Part shown: positions 51,785 to 64,000 of the stretch, in pieces
Numbering within the stretch: the first letter of the stretch is position 1
Layout: each line of letters opens with the position of its first letter
Source of the DNA: Rallus limicola
Taxonomy: Eukaryota > Chordata > Aves > Gruiformes > Rallidae
Assembly: GCA_022605955.1 (NCBI GenBank)
Contig: JAKCOZ010000082.1
Span: forward strand, 1,594,940-1,658,939
Direction: 5' to 3'
Length of the DNA stretch: 64,000 nt
Notes under the pieces: model-generated
Database searches by the model: none
Seen by the model: only the letters and a program-made list of their open reading frames with translations
What the model was told of the DNA's origin: nothing
Program-made: the position numbers and the translations under genes

Positions 51785-54700
51785 AGCCCCCTTTTTCTTT
51801 TCCCTTCTTTTTAATTTTTTTTTTTGCCTCCCTTTTTCCACACCCCCAGAGCCGCTGTTGCTGGTGGCAGGGAGCCCAGACTCTGTAGGAACTCAGCAAT
51901 GCTGCAGATCCAAGCCCCGGCTGCCCTCTCGGTTTCGCAATCCTTTGGAAGGAGGAGGGGGGGGGGGGGGAGAGAGAGAGAGAGAGAAGAAATAAAATGG
52001 AGGGGAGGTTTTTTTTCCTCTTTATTAGAGATTTATAGACTTTCCCACCAGTAACGGAGCCGAGGGAGTGACCGCTTTGCCACAGTAAGTTTCCAACACT
52101 GCTCCTCTCCGGCCCCGGCGAAGCCCTCGGCGGCCCTCGCCTGCGGTGGGTTGGCTTGCTTTAATTTTTGGAACACCATTGGTGCCACTGGTTGGGGTTG
52201 TGGGGAGGGGGGGGACACACGGTGGGGCGAGGGCTGCCGGCACGGAGGCGGCGGTGGTATTGCTCAGTGTGCCGGCACCTCCCACGGCAGCGGGTCCGGT
52301 GATGCTGATGGGTGGGAAGAATGAGCTCAGGTGGGATTTTTTGAGCTGGTAAAGCCTTTTTTACCTGTTTTTCACATCGCTTTGGCTCGGGCTTCCCAGC
52401 GATGCCCATAACCATCGCTGGTGGCTACAGTCCTTCCAGTTTGCTGGGTTCGGTTGGTGCCAGGGAGCCTTCGCTGCTGCCTTCATCCCCCTCTGTCATG
52501 GGATGTCTCAGGGTTTAGGCTCCCTTTCTTTGTAGGCAGTTGGGGGTGTTTGGGTGCTGCGGTCGCCGGTTGGTACCATGCAGTCACCGGTCTGTACCGC
52601 ACAGCCGGACGAGGGAGGTTTTTTATTCACAAGGGTATTTGAAGCAGCTGATGATTCTACAGGCAAGAGCTGCTGGTGTGGAGGGGTCTGGCCAATGCCG
52701 TGGCTCCTGTCCCCACAGATGTCCCATCACCCAGTGTCATACGAGCGTTCAGCTCGCTGGGCCCCACTCAGCACCCATGTGCCAGCACTCCTGGGGAGGG
52801 AAGGAGGGAAATCCTCCCTCCTAGAGCTGTGCTTGGATGAGATGGAAGCCCTGGCAGCTCCCATCCCAATGTCCAGTGATTAATGGGATTAAACCGGTGC
52901 TCCTAGTGAGTTTTTTTTTTTTTTTAATTTTGCATCTGGTTTTCTCAAGACTTTTTAAGCTGGGAGGGGGGTGGAGGGGCCGTGTTGCGTTGAGATCTGA
53001 TTAGATAAGGGAGAGCTGCCTGTGAACAAAATTCCTACCGGATAATTATTTATACCTCCATGTGCGTCACTAGTAAACATCTGGATCCGCTCCAAACATC
53101 TTCATTTGATTTGTTTTGTAGCCTCTCTGCAGGGATGTTTGGCAGATCCCCTCCCCACCTCCTTTTCAGCGCGTGGCTTTGGGCCACTCGCCTGAAATGA
53201 GGGGTGGGCTTCCAGCTTCCCCCCTCTCCACTGCCCATAGGACGAGCCTATCCCCATCAGCCTCTCTCGTCCAGACAGCCCTGGTCTTAAAGCTGGTTTT
53301 AGAGCTGGCTTAGCAAACCCCCAGCTCCTGGATTCCCATGATGGGGGCGAAAGTCCTTTCTCAGGAGGGGAAAGTTTCTGGTGTTTTGTGGTTGCAGGAA
53401 AACTATGAGTAGCCAAAAAAACCTCAAAAAAAGCAAAAAAAAAAAAGCAAACACCCAGATGTGTTGTGATTTCTATTTTAAACCATCAGCCTTTGATTTG
53501 GGGGCGAACCAGACTCCTGACCTTTTGGAGCCGCGTGAGCCTGGCAGTCACGCCAAGCTCCGCAAGGCCGGGCCTGACTTTCTGCTCCGTTTGTGTAGAG
53601 CCAAGAAATTAATATTAAATAACTTTTCCCTGAATGAGAGTTGAGTACCTGCTTCCCTGGGGCTCCTTGGAAGGCTCCGGGCTCCGGGCGGATAACATCA
53701 ACACTCATTACGAACAGGACCGAGAGCGCAGCATCGCTCGCCCGCACGCAGCTGGGATGCAGATGGGAAGGGACTGGTGTGGGAGGGGAAGAGATGGAGG
53801 ACAGCCTCTGGCTTCTCTTTCAGAGCACCTCAGGCAGGGTTTTTAGGTGCCACAAGCAAATTTAACGTGGTGGATTTGTTGGTTCCTCCATCCTTCTCCT
53901 AACCCTCGGCCTCTCTTGGTGGAAAAGCCATCGCGAGGTGCTGGAAGATGCCGTCTCTCTCCGCCTTGGCAGGGGCTGGAATCTGGGTCTCACCTCTGCT
54001 GGGCTCTCCAAAATACAGAGCCAGGGCTCTGAGGTTTCAGTGCTGCACCCAGCCTTAATCTCTTTAAACTGTATTTCGTTAATCCTTCATTAGGATCTCA
54101 TTGTGAGCTTGTTATCCCGTTAGGGCTTAGAGCCGCGCGTGGCACCGTCGCCCGCAGCGCCGGGGGCAGGAAGGGGCCGTGTTGTCCGTGCCGGTGCCAC
54201 GTGCTGTGCCAGGATGTGCCGGCAGCGCTGGGTGCCCTGGTTAAGGTGCGCTCAGCTCTGTGGGTGCTGCTGTGAATTCAGCCACTCAAAGAGGAGCAGG
54301 TGACAGCAGCGTGGGGGGGCTGAGTAGCTGTGGTCCTGGTGCTTGTTGGCGTGGAACGTGGGGATGTTGTTGGTCTTCCCAGATGGATGCATCCAGCACC
54401 GGTGCTGGGATGGGGGGTGTAAGGTCAAGCAGAGCTGGGTTTGTTCGTGCTGAGGCTGCAGTGGGTGCCGTGGGTGAGGTTTTAGCTGGGGTTATCCATC
54501 GAGGTGCTGGATCCAGAGTGGCACAGCGGGAGGGGGATGAGCTCGGTGCCTGTAACCCCCCTTCCCGCAGCCACCACGGGAACCTTAAAAAGGGCATCGG
54601 GTCGGACCCAGCATGGCAGATTCCATCCCTTAGTGAGCAGCTGCCTTCCTGCTGAGAGGCTGGAGCTGGTGCCACGCCGGTTCCCCCAGCATATTCCAGC

Positions 54701-57700
54701 AAAGCCACGCTCCCCTTCCCAGCACCCAGCTTCTCCATCCCATCCCAGTGTATCAGCACTTTCTCAGAGCAGCTGGGTGATGGCGACAGCTCAGCAGCAC
54801 CCGAGGAATTGGGATACCTGGCAAAACCCCCCCCCAATTTTTGGAAGAAGCTTGGGAGGTAGAGAGCATCCTCATACCAATCTGAAGCTGGAGAGGTGGG
54901 AAATCAGCGTCGCCGGCTAATGGAGCGGCACGGAGCACTCTTGCCTCGCAGGCTGCGGTCTGCAAGGCATCAGGAGATGGTCTGCAGGGTGGTTGCAAAG
55001 AGCAAAACAAAACCCACACACCCACACGTTCCCACATGCACAGGCAAACAAGGAAGCAAGCGAACTGGGGGGGGGGAGAAACCAGCAGCCAGAGCTGAAG
55101 CTCAGCTTTATTGGGTGGAAAATGAAAACCATTGCGGTGAGCAAGAGGGTTCCTGGCTTTTTCCTCCCCCCACCCCCCAAACCCCCCCCCAAAATTGGTG
55201 GGATTTGATTTTTATTTGATTTTTTTTTTTAAATCTTCCTTGGGTTTTGGTTTGGTTTAGAAACGTGGCTAAAAATATATATATCCCTGGTTGTTTTAGT
55301 GTTTTCCTGCCCTCTCTGCTGGAAGGTTTTGGGTCTCAATGCGGCCTCGGATGCTCCGGCAGCGGCATTGGGAAGAGGTGATGGGGGCTGTAAAAGGAAA
55401 AGGAACCAAGTGCACGTGGTTTGCTTGGGAGCAGCAGCCACCAGTGTTTGAATGCCTGTTCTTTTGCCTTCGTCTCTGCATCTGTGTTTCCTCTGCAGGT
55501 CGGGCTTTTGATTGGGGTTTTTTGGGGGGCCTGAGGGCACGGTGAGGGGCTTGTGGCATCGCTTGGCTATAGGAGATAGGGGTCTCCATGGGGAACCCCA
55601 AATTCTCGGGTTCTTGATGTAGCATTGAGCTGACTTTGGTTCTCAGAGCGTTTATACCTGCACCAGAGTGGCCTCAGATCCCACTCTCTTCCCCCTTTCC
55701 TGCACCAGAGCACGTAGGAACCATCAAGCTCCATGAACCACGATTTCCGCTGGCTTTTCTCCTTCCAGAAACCAGGAATAACCATGGCTGGGAGGGCTGC
55801 ATCTCCAGGCTTCGCTCACTCACCACCTTTAGCTTCCCCCAGCCTTTTTCGGGGTGCTCCATCCACACAGCTCACCCAGAGGGGGCCGTGCCACCCTGCT
55901 CCCTGCCGCTGGGAAGGTAGCACTTTTCCAAAGGCCTCTCTCCCCTTTTCTTGTGCCTATAATTAGCCCTGGCTCCCTGCCACCATATACTGTACGATCC
56001 TGGAAAGAGGTCAGGGCTTTGCTGAAATTCTTGGGAACGGAGCTGCCTTCGCAGCTGGGAAAGCGCCGCAGTTTCCAAGCAGATAAGAAATAGGGCAAAT
56101 GCAATTCTCTTCCCCTCTGTAATTTATGAGCTCTGGGCATGGCAGCTGACGGTCTCCTGCCCTCTCTGCCTCCCCTCTTGCTTAGGGGGGAGCGACTGAG
56201 TCCATCCAGATCGGTGAAGAGGTTCAAACTGCCTCTTTTCCCTCCTGCTGTATCCCATCCGAGGTCTTGTCCAGGGCTGGAGGAGGAAACAAACTCCATT
56301 CTTGAGTGTCTGTGATCCTTTCTGCTTCTAAAACTTCCCATTTTTATGACTTTCCCAAGAGTTGGGATCACTTCACTGGCAGGGAAAGCATCGCCTCTGG
56401 TTGGGTAAGAAACAGGACCCCACTTTTCACCCACAAAAGGGGCAAAGCAAACGACAGCAGCGGGGGGTCTGCTGGGGCTGGGGAGGGTTCTCCCATCTCC
56501 AAACCCTCTCGTAACAAAGTGAAAAGAGTATTTTTAAATTAGAGAACTGCCCTCTTCATTAATGAGAGACCAAAACACAGCAAAATCCCCTGCTAAGAAG
56601 TTTCCCAAAGCTCCAGCACAGTGTTTCTCTACCCCAGCATGGTAATTCTGAGAAAAATTTGGGATAAACATGATCAAAAAGGATGGGAATGGAGAGCAAG
56701 GGCTCAAGGTGCCGGCTCAGCCAGGCTCTGCATGTGCTGTATGCCCCTAGCAGCATCCCAGAATCCCACCCCTTCTGCAGCATCCCACCCCTCTGGCAGC
56801 ATCCCATCCGCAGAAGCATCCCACCCCCTGGCAGAAGCATCCCACTCCCCTAGCAGCATCCCACACCCCAGCAGCATCCCCATTGATTTTTGCCTTTAAA
56901 GAACCACGGGGCTGGGATTTTTGGGAGGGGAAGCACTGAGGATGCTGAGGTCCACGGCGCTGCCTCCACCTCCTTCTCTGCACCACCAAGAGTTTTCCCA
57001 GCAATTCCAAAACTCAAGAACTCCCTTTTTTTTTCCCCCCTTTAATTCCTTGTGTTTGCCTGTACCAGCACATTGATCCTGGGGGGAGTGGGAGGGGTGG
57101 GTGCATTTGGGATTCTCCAAGGGTCAGCAGGAGGGATGGTGATGCTTACACCGGCCGTGCTGAGGTTTGGTCACCCCATGGGGGTTACCCATTCATTTTG
57201 GGAGCTGCAGGACAGTTCCCTATGGATTTGTACCACTTCACCAAATTCCAGAGGGACCTTTTCTCTCTGGAGGTGCCTATAAACCCCCCCCCCCTTCTGC
57301 TTCCCCCTTGCAGCAGCGTACGTGGGGGGTGTGTGGGGTGTGGGAGTCGCTGATGATGGCACCGAGTGTGCAAGCGTTTCTCTGCACCTCAGAGGGATTT
57401 GAATCCTTTTAAAGGAAGGGATGTGAAGTTTGGGGGGGCAGGCGCCTTCCCCACGGAGGTTTGCTGAGGGTGCAAAGGGTTTTGGGGCTGGAACCTGTAG
57501 ATCTGGGTTGATTTTTATCCTCTGGGTTTTCAGAGGCTGTTGGGATAGATGGGGAGGGGGAGGCAGAGGTTCACTCCATCAGGATGCTCCTGCTTTTCCA
57601 AATGCAACTCCAGCTCTGCAGCCAGTTCCTGAGGATTTTGCATGGAGGGTGGGGGTTTGCATGCCAGTTTGGGGTGAACCCCCTCTTTTTATGGTTTTCT

Positions 57701-60700
57701 GGGGACCATTAATCCCAGTTCCCACTCTGGCTGCTGATTTTCCAGCCCCTTGCAGGGGGTTTCATCTGGACACTGGTTTAGCTCAGGAGACGCAGGAGGG
57801 TCTGTACCACGACCCCAGTTAAATGCTCTCCACTTCCAGTGAGGCCACAGAGCTGGGCTGGGACTTCATGGCATGGTGGCTGTCCCCATGCCACTGCCCA
57901 CCTCTTCCTTCTGTGTTTGCATGGGGGTTTGGGGGACCCAGCTGTCAGCCCATCTCCCCTTCCCCAGCCCACCCTGGGAGAGCCTTGGGCTACCCCAGCT
58001 TGTCACCGTGTTGCATCCAGGGAGGGGGTGGCTTAGGACCTGCTGCTCTTGGTGGGGGTGGATGTGGTGGAGGGTTTGGACTTGGGGGAACGTGTTGGTT
58101 TGGTGACATTGTGTGTGTGTGTGTGGGGGGGTGGTGGTGGTGGTGGCAGCCCGAGCTGGGAGCTGCAGCGACACGTGATGTCCTGTTCCCAGGTGAGGGG
58201 GTGACCTGGCACCCCCTTGGCAGGACCCCACATGTGCCTGGCAATCCCTGGCACCATCTGTGGTCCCTTCATGTGGGGACACGTCGCTGCCGTGACCGTG
58301 TGGGGCCGTGGCTCTGGTGTGCCGATGCCAGCACAGGCATCTCCTGTTCTGGCTGGAGACCCTTCCAGCATCACCCTCCTGGGCCTTACACCCACCAGCT
58401 CAGCCAGGGTGCCCCCCACCCACCCCCCAGACCTGTCCAGAGACACGGTGGGTGTTGAACAACCCAACTCGGTGTTGATCTTCCTCCGGCTCCACTCTTG
58501 TCACCCGCGGGCGGTTGTATCAGTCGATGGCCTCGAAGCGTTGCCGATCACTCGCCGGTGGACGTGGGTGTGTGTGCCGGCAGCATTTGCATCCCCCTCA
58601 CCCCCCCTCAGCCCCCCCCACTGCCCACCCCGTGCCTCACGGGAGGTTTGACCCTGCGGTGGCAGAGGATCTGTCCCCATCGTGTCCGGGAGGGAGAGCG
58701 TGGCTTGGAAACAGGAGTGAGAATTGGATTGGGGGCCTTTGGGGAGAGCCAGCAGTGACAGAGGGGTTGGGGGGGGGGGCTCAGGAGGTCTTGTGGGGGG
58801 AGGTCCGAAGGGGCAGAACAGTTGGTGGTGCCTCCTCTGCTTCAGAAATGCAGGCAGGATTTGACAGCCTGGCGTAGCTGCTGTGAAGCCTCCTGCATCC
58901 CTGAGCAGCACGGAGCCCTCCAAGTGATGCCCCGATAGGTACTGGGGCCTGTGAGGAGCAATGGGGGGGGCACCCGCCACCCCTCTTGGCACCTCCAGGA
59001 TGGGGTTACACATGTGCCCTCCTGGGCTGCCATGAAGTCAGTAAAAGCAAGCAGGAACTGCTCTGGGTTGTGTCTCTATGGTGCTGGCCTGGCAGTGCCC
59101 GCAGAGCTGCTGGTGGGACGGTGACACTGGGCCCCCAGGGCCTGTGCCAGCAGGTGGCAATGTGGCCCGAAGCGTGGCTGTGGGTCCCCAAGGTGAGAGC
59201 AGGGTGCTTGGGGTACCCATGGCGTGGCATCCCTGAGAACTCACAGGAGCCCCTGTAATGTCTTTGGGCTCTTTGGGGTCTGTTTAGGCTCAGGGTTGTC
59301 CTGGTGCTGGTGGGTGAGCAGGGTGGGATAAGAAGGGGGGTGAGGGGCCTGCCAAGGGGGAGTTAACCATGATTTAGGCAGGGGGATGTTGCTGTGTCTG
59401 GGTCTGCTCTTTGCTTTCCCCTCTCTGTGCCTCAGTTTCCCAGCTCTGGGAGAAGCAGGCAGTGCTGTACAGCAGTGGGACCACGCCGTGCAGGCGGTTG
59501 GGGTCTCTCTGATGGGCACTCAGCCGACGTGTGAGGATGCTGCACCCCAGCAGCAGCTCCCTGGACGAGCTCTCTGAGCAGGGGCCACGTAAAGCAGAGC
59601 CTGGCAGGTGTCCCCCACCCTCTGCGGCATCGTTCTGCTCCTGCCAGATGTGCTGGCCCAGCTGTGCGCAGAGGGTGGGTGACGTGAGCCTCACACCCCC
59701 GCACCCCTCCCTTGTCCCACACGTCCTCTCCCCCTCTGCCTTTCCCCCCTGAGCCCTTGGTCACCGGCGTGGCACGGTGTGTGTGGCTTTGCTCCGAAAC
59801 CCGTGCCGGTCCCCAGCCCTCCCGCCCGCCCCCGCTCGCGTCCAAACAGCTGGAGGTTTCGGTTCTGCATCTCCGCTGCCCAAAGGGGGAACTCAGCCAG
59901 CGAGAGCGAAACTTGGTGGCTCCAACGGTCGCACCCCCAACTCCCCCCCCCACCCCGGCACCCCCAGCCGTGTCCCCAGGTCCTGGCAGGGCCAGCGGCC
60001 GCTGGCGCAACACCTGTGGTGACAGCTGAGCCATGTGCTCCATGAGCAGAGCTCCAGGGGTCTTCCAGGGCTGGATTTGGGGAGGGAGGGGGGCCTGTGC
60101 TGTGATGCCTGCCCCCTCGGGCACCCCTCAGTGCAGCGGTGCCGGTCGCACCTTCTCCGTGTCCACGCCAGCTTGTGCCATGGCTCTTGTGGCGTTGCTC
60201 ATCCCCTGTCCCCGTGCCGTCGTGACAGGCAGCCGAGCATCTTGTGCTGCTGGGGATGGATTTAACCCCCCTGGCTCCCATCTCCCTCCCATCACCCATC
60301 TTGTGGCCCCTCTGGCTGTGCCAGTGGGTGACTTGGGTGCCGGATCCGGCAACGATGGGCTTAACCTCCAGCCTGGCCCTCCAAACCCTCTGCTTGGAGT
60401 GGGAGCTCTCCCAGTTTGTCCCATCCCACCTCTTGGTGGGAAGCCATAGGAAACCCAAATGTAAAAAACTCATCAGGCCTAATTAAGCCCTGGGAGTAAT
60501 CCCTGTGACTGGTGCAAACTGGAGGCCAGGCCACGGCTGAGAGGCTGCAATTCTGTGGAGAAATGGGTTCATTTTAGGGGGTTTTTGTTTGCTTTGCTGA
60601 CACCAGAGCGGGTCCTAGCTGGACCCCCCTGACACATCTCTGGGAACTGGGGTCTGGTTTCATCCCAGTTTGGGGTGTGGGCTCCACAGGCGCCTGGCAG

Positions 60701-61249
60701 AGGAGCCACGAGCTGGGTTGGGAACCCCTGTGACGGGGTGGGAGGGGAGCGGGGAAGTTTGGGTTTAGTATCCAAATGTTTGTGGCCCTGAGCCCGTTGC
60801 TAGAGGAAACATGAAGAAAAGGGGAAGGAGAGATTGCGGTTGGCTGCTCTTCCCCTCCGCAATCCGCGCCTCCCTCTTGGCCCCATCAGCTTCCTCCTGG
60901 ATGATCCCCACACCCCCCCACCACCATCCACCTCCCCTCGCCCTCCCGCCGTGTGCCCCGACACCCCCACAGCAGTGGCCTTATCCTGGGGACACCGGTG
61001 GCCTTACCCCAGGGACAACCAGCACCCTGAGCTGAGCCAGCCGTGCTGAGGCTTTCCCGTGCCGTGGGAGCGTGGCGAGCTCAGCCCGGCGGCTTAATTG
61101 GCCAGTGATTGATCTAATAACAGGGCTGGGAGCTCGTTTGAGCTCGTTTGAGTGATTTAGCATCTTCCAGCCTTCTGCACGTGGTGAGGATGAGCTCTGC
61201 CCAAGACCCTTCCTCCACTGGCTTGAGGGGACTAGTTATTACATGTGTA
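51785..61249 (+). other. Probable MEF2D intron 1, distal part
   Basis: No coding exon recognised. Simple repeats are G-run plus (GA)n at 51,958-51,987, a T run at 52,911-52,926, a GCAGCATCCCACCCC-type 15-19 bp repeat at 56,750-56,882 and (TG)n/(GGT)n at 58,110-58,147. Low-GC, non-repetitive patches at 52,990-53,130 (ATTAGATAAGG, AATTATTTATACC) and 54,050-54,125 stand out from their surroundings. Confidence 0.45.
56750..56882. repeat. GCAGCATCCCACCCC minisatellite
   Basis: About seven imperfect copies of a 15-19 bp unit containing AGCATCCCA with variable CCCCTCTGGC or CAGA joints. Confidence 0.85.
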
Positions 61250-61485
61250 TATGATGATGTTGGGGGGGGATGTGTGTATATATATATATATTTATATATA
61301 TATATTTTTATATATATATCCTCACAGGTTTATTCATTACACACATATATACATGGGTGCATAAATTTGGGGGGATATATATGACAGTATATATTTTTTG
61401 GGGGGGTGTATATCTATAAATGGGGAGAGAAATATATATGGTTTATGTATATATATATATATATATGGGGTTTTTTTGGGGGGGG
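61250..61485. repeat. (TA)n / G-run mixed simple repeat
   Basis: (TA)n tracts alternate with runs of seven to nine G (about 61,261, 61,402, 61,478) and with CATATATACATGGGTGCATA. Each sub-block looks like (TA)n-G6-9-TA, repeated three or four times. Confidence 0.88.
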
Positions 61486-64000
61486 GTATTAACCAAGGCT
61501 GGCTGAGCATCCACTTATCAGACACCCAGCGTAGTCACTGTGACCCATCCCTGCACATCCTCAGGGATCCTTCTGGGCAGGTTGGAGCATCTCCCCCGCA
61601 GCCACGGCAGGTTGCATCAGCCTTGCTATGTGACTTACAACCCCAGGGGGGGTCCCAGGAGGTTCCCCCCATGTCAGGGAGGTTTTCCCTGCTGCTCTCA
61701 GGGCAGATCCCACCCTTGGTCTTGTTGCTGGGCGAAACTGAGCCTTTGGGTTTCAAACAGGAAGGATTTTATTGTCTGCTCAGCATTTCTGTCCGAAAGC
61801 TGGACAAAAAGATTGGCTCCTCTCGTTCCCCCTCTCCTCCCCCCCCCCCCTTTTTTCTTTCACTTAGAAAGGGGAATTCACTTGCCTTTGCTGCCTCCAT
61901 CCCTCCCTTACATGATGGTTTGTTGTCCCCTCCCAGCTTATAAATAACCTAAACCACTCCACTTTTCCCCTGTCTTGAGCAGAATTTCTCCCTTTAAAAC
62001 AAAAAAGCTTCAAACATGGGTGGTGCTGTAGCAGGGATGAGACCTGGGGGGGGGTGGAAGCTGTGCAAGGTCCCCTGGGGCTCCCAGCCCCAACCTTTCA
62101 CCTGCTATTGGTCTCACCCTGACGTAGTGGGTTGGACGGTGACCTTTTAAACACCCCAGAATCCCGAGGATGTGGGAGCCCTGCCAGGATGCTCAGCCAC
62201 TGACAGGTGGGGGTTTTGCTCCCTGGCACCAGCTCAGAACGCTGCAAAACGGGGACTGGGAGTTCACTGGGATTTACTGGGGCAGGATGTACCACGGAGT
62301 CTGAAGGGCAGCAGTTCTGGAGCAGCCTTGAGCTGTGGGGTTGGAGAGGATCAGGCGCTTGAGCTCGTGTTTGTGGGCTGGGGACAGTGCCCCTGTCCCG
62401 GGAGCCAGTTGCACCCCTGCACTGGGGTGGGATCAGGCCCTCACAGCGGTATCACCATTTGTCATCTCCTGACCCAGGGACACTGCCAAGCGCTGCATGG
62501 AGCTGGGTGTCATCCCATGGTCATCATGGTAACAGCCCAGTGGGCTCTAGGAGCCCCCAGGGATTTAGGATGCTGCCGAGAGGGTTTTGCCTTCAGCGCT
62601 TTGGTCTGTGTGAGCAGCGCCTGGTGTGGCTGCACCGGCTCTCCCGTGGCTTCACCGGCTCTCCCGTGGCTGCACTGGCTGTCCTGTGGCTGCACCCACT
62701 GTCCCGTGGCTGCACCGACTGTCCCGTGGCTCCACTGTGTCTCCCGTGGCAGAGGGGCTCAGCACTGCAGGCTCTGGGTTCAGGTGGGCTGCGAGCAGGG
62801 ATGCTGCAGCAACCCCGGGGATGCTCCAGGCTTCTCTGCCAGCTCCGAGATCTTGCTTGGCTGTGCGTCCCCATGGTGTTCCCAATGGGATGGTGGAGCT
62901 GGCACCAACCCCCCCCCCCCCCAGGCAGGGAGAGGGTTTGGCTGCCTGGAGCTGAGCCAGCTCCAGCCACATGTTCACACATCCTCCGCCCAGCGCAGCC
63001 TGGTTCCCTGTCCCCACAGTCCCCACGCTGGGGTGGAGGCAGGTGCTCAGCCACCAGCCCAGCAAGATGCTGTGATGCCAGGACCGGTGAGGAGGGGGTC
63101 AGGAGCCTTTCGAGGGACCCTTGGCATTAAACCCCCCCCCCCCCCAAGACTGGCACCCATGGTGTGGGTGCTGATCTCATGCAGCCCCTTGGTGCAAGGG
63201 TGGTCCTGCTCATGGCTCCATCCCTCTGAGTTGGCCCTGGACCTTGGGGGTAACACCTTGGGGTGGGTGTTTGCAGAGAAGCACCCCCTGACTCCCCTCC
63301 CCCCCCGCCAGTTCCCCCCTGAGTTGGCAGCGAAGGCAGAAAGTGACAGCGTGGGTAGCACCATCCCTCGTCCCAGCTGGGAGCGTGGTGCTTGTGCAGT
63401 GGTGGGGCTGTGGGTGTCTTGCCCCGCGTGGATGGTAGGGGCATGTTGGGCAGGGGGGTCCTGGGCATCAACAGGCACAAGCTGGAACCCCCCCATCCTG
63501 ATCCCTGCTGCTCTCTCCCATTGCAGAGGTGATGAAGCCTGGTGCGCCTGACGCTGGGAAACCCGCAGGACACCAGAGTTTCAGTGCTCTCAGGAGGCTG
63601 GAAAGCTGATGGCACCCCAGCTGTTTCGGGGTGTCGTGGCACAGATTGGCTCCTCGGGGTGAGGGGGTGGGCGCAGCCCTGGCTGGAGCCACGAGCTCCT
63701 CGCTCCCGGCTTTGTTCAGGCTGAGTTTTGTAACGCCAGGAAATGAGCTGGCCGTGGGAGGGGGAGGCAGCCAGGGGGAGGAAGGCTGGTTTTGCGGTTG
63801 AAGCGGAGGATGAGGATGCCGGAAAGCCGAGCACAATTCCTTGCCCGTGTCGCAGACACCCGGCTGCAGCTCCTCTTTGGGAGCAGGAGCTCGTGGTGCG
63901 TTCAGAGAACCAGGCGCTGCCCTCCGTGCCTCAGTTTCCCTGTTGTTCAGTGCAAGAAAACACCGCGCCTCTCGCTCGCGGAGGGACAGGCGTTGTCCCA
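61486..64000 (+). other. Probable MEF2D intron 1, end of window
   Basis: No MADS-box or other coding exon is recognisable. A long open frame from 62,172 to 63,551 is unsupported: it runs through a tandem repeat and C runs and resembles no protein family. C runs occur at 61,838, 62,910 and 63,132. Confidence 0.45.
62630..62757. repeat. 18-bp tandem repeat CTGTCCCGTGGCTGCACC
   Basis: Seven copies with a few substitutions. Because 18 is a multiple of three, the repeat keeps one frame open and inflates the open frame that crosses it. Confidence 0.9.

Noticed and set aside
50600..51899. Lys/Arg/Gly-rich and Phe/Ser/Leu-rich open frames over 320-410 codons
   Set aside because: They are translations of the CCTCC-T(n) tract on either strand, with no start context, splice structure or domain.
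43992..55278. CTAAAAATAT words at 43,992 and 55,269 as MEF2 sites
   Set aside because: The final base is T where the consensus requires a purine; the second also sits in a (TA)n tract.
62172..63551. 459-codon plus-strand open frame near the window end
   Set aside because: It crosses an 18-bp tandem repeat and C runs, has no recognisable domain and no supporting splice or codon pattern.
41000..64000. MADS-box coding exon of MEF2D or the miR-9-1 hairpin in the right part
   Set aside because: I looked for the MGRKKIQI start and for TCTTTGGTTATCTAGCTGTA and found neither; both may lie beyond the window.

Overview
The window is vertebrate nuclear DNA, most likely from a bird (a GC-rich, microchromosome-like region). 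It has short GT-AG introns, many GC-rich minisatellites and runs of C or G, and CR1-type LINE tails ending in the ATTCTGTG-like motif. There are no bacterial-type operons, CRISPR arrays or tRNA/rRNA genes that I can see.

Positions 1-18,490 hold one complete plus-strand gene that I recognise from its protein sequence as IQGAP3, a cell-cycle-linked calmodulin-binding and Rac/Cdc42-effector scaffold. I resolved 38 coding exons (ATG 453, stop 17,331-17,333), all with GT-AG splice sites and compatible phases. The product is about 1,635 residues with calponin-homology, IQGAP-repeat, WW, four IQ, GAP-related and RasGAP C-terminal domains, close to the human length of about 1,631. The one defect is exon 3, where two extra bases (in a run of ten C near 1,699-1,708 and near 1,787) put the CH-domain reading frame out of register. 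The introns carry at least five unrelated tandem-repeat arrays. Intron 19 carries a second copy of the sequence that forms the gene's 3' end, polyadenylation signal included.

Positions 18,490-39,700 show no recognisable gene. They contain a 29-bp minisatellite with a 203-bp higher-order period, a GGGAT-type simple repeat, a 650-bp T-rich tract, AT-rich islands, two adjacent perfect inverted repeats (31.56-31.80 kb), RFX X-box palindromes and two perfect MEF2-type sites.

Positions 39,700-41,000 are a CpG-island promoter with an inverted CCAAT box and two good splice donors (after 40,313 and 40,912). In mammals the gene next downstream of IQGAP3 in the same orientation is MEF2D, so I infer that this is the MEF2D promoter and untranslated first exon(s). 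Everything from about 41 kb to the end would then be its first intron. No MADS-box coding exon is visible, so this assignment rests on synteny. The putative intron contains a CR1 tail, an 854-base uninterrupted pyrimidine tract, an X-box and several simple repeats.
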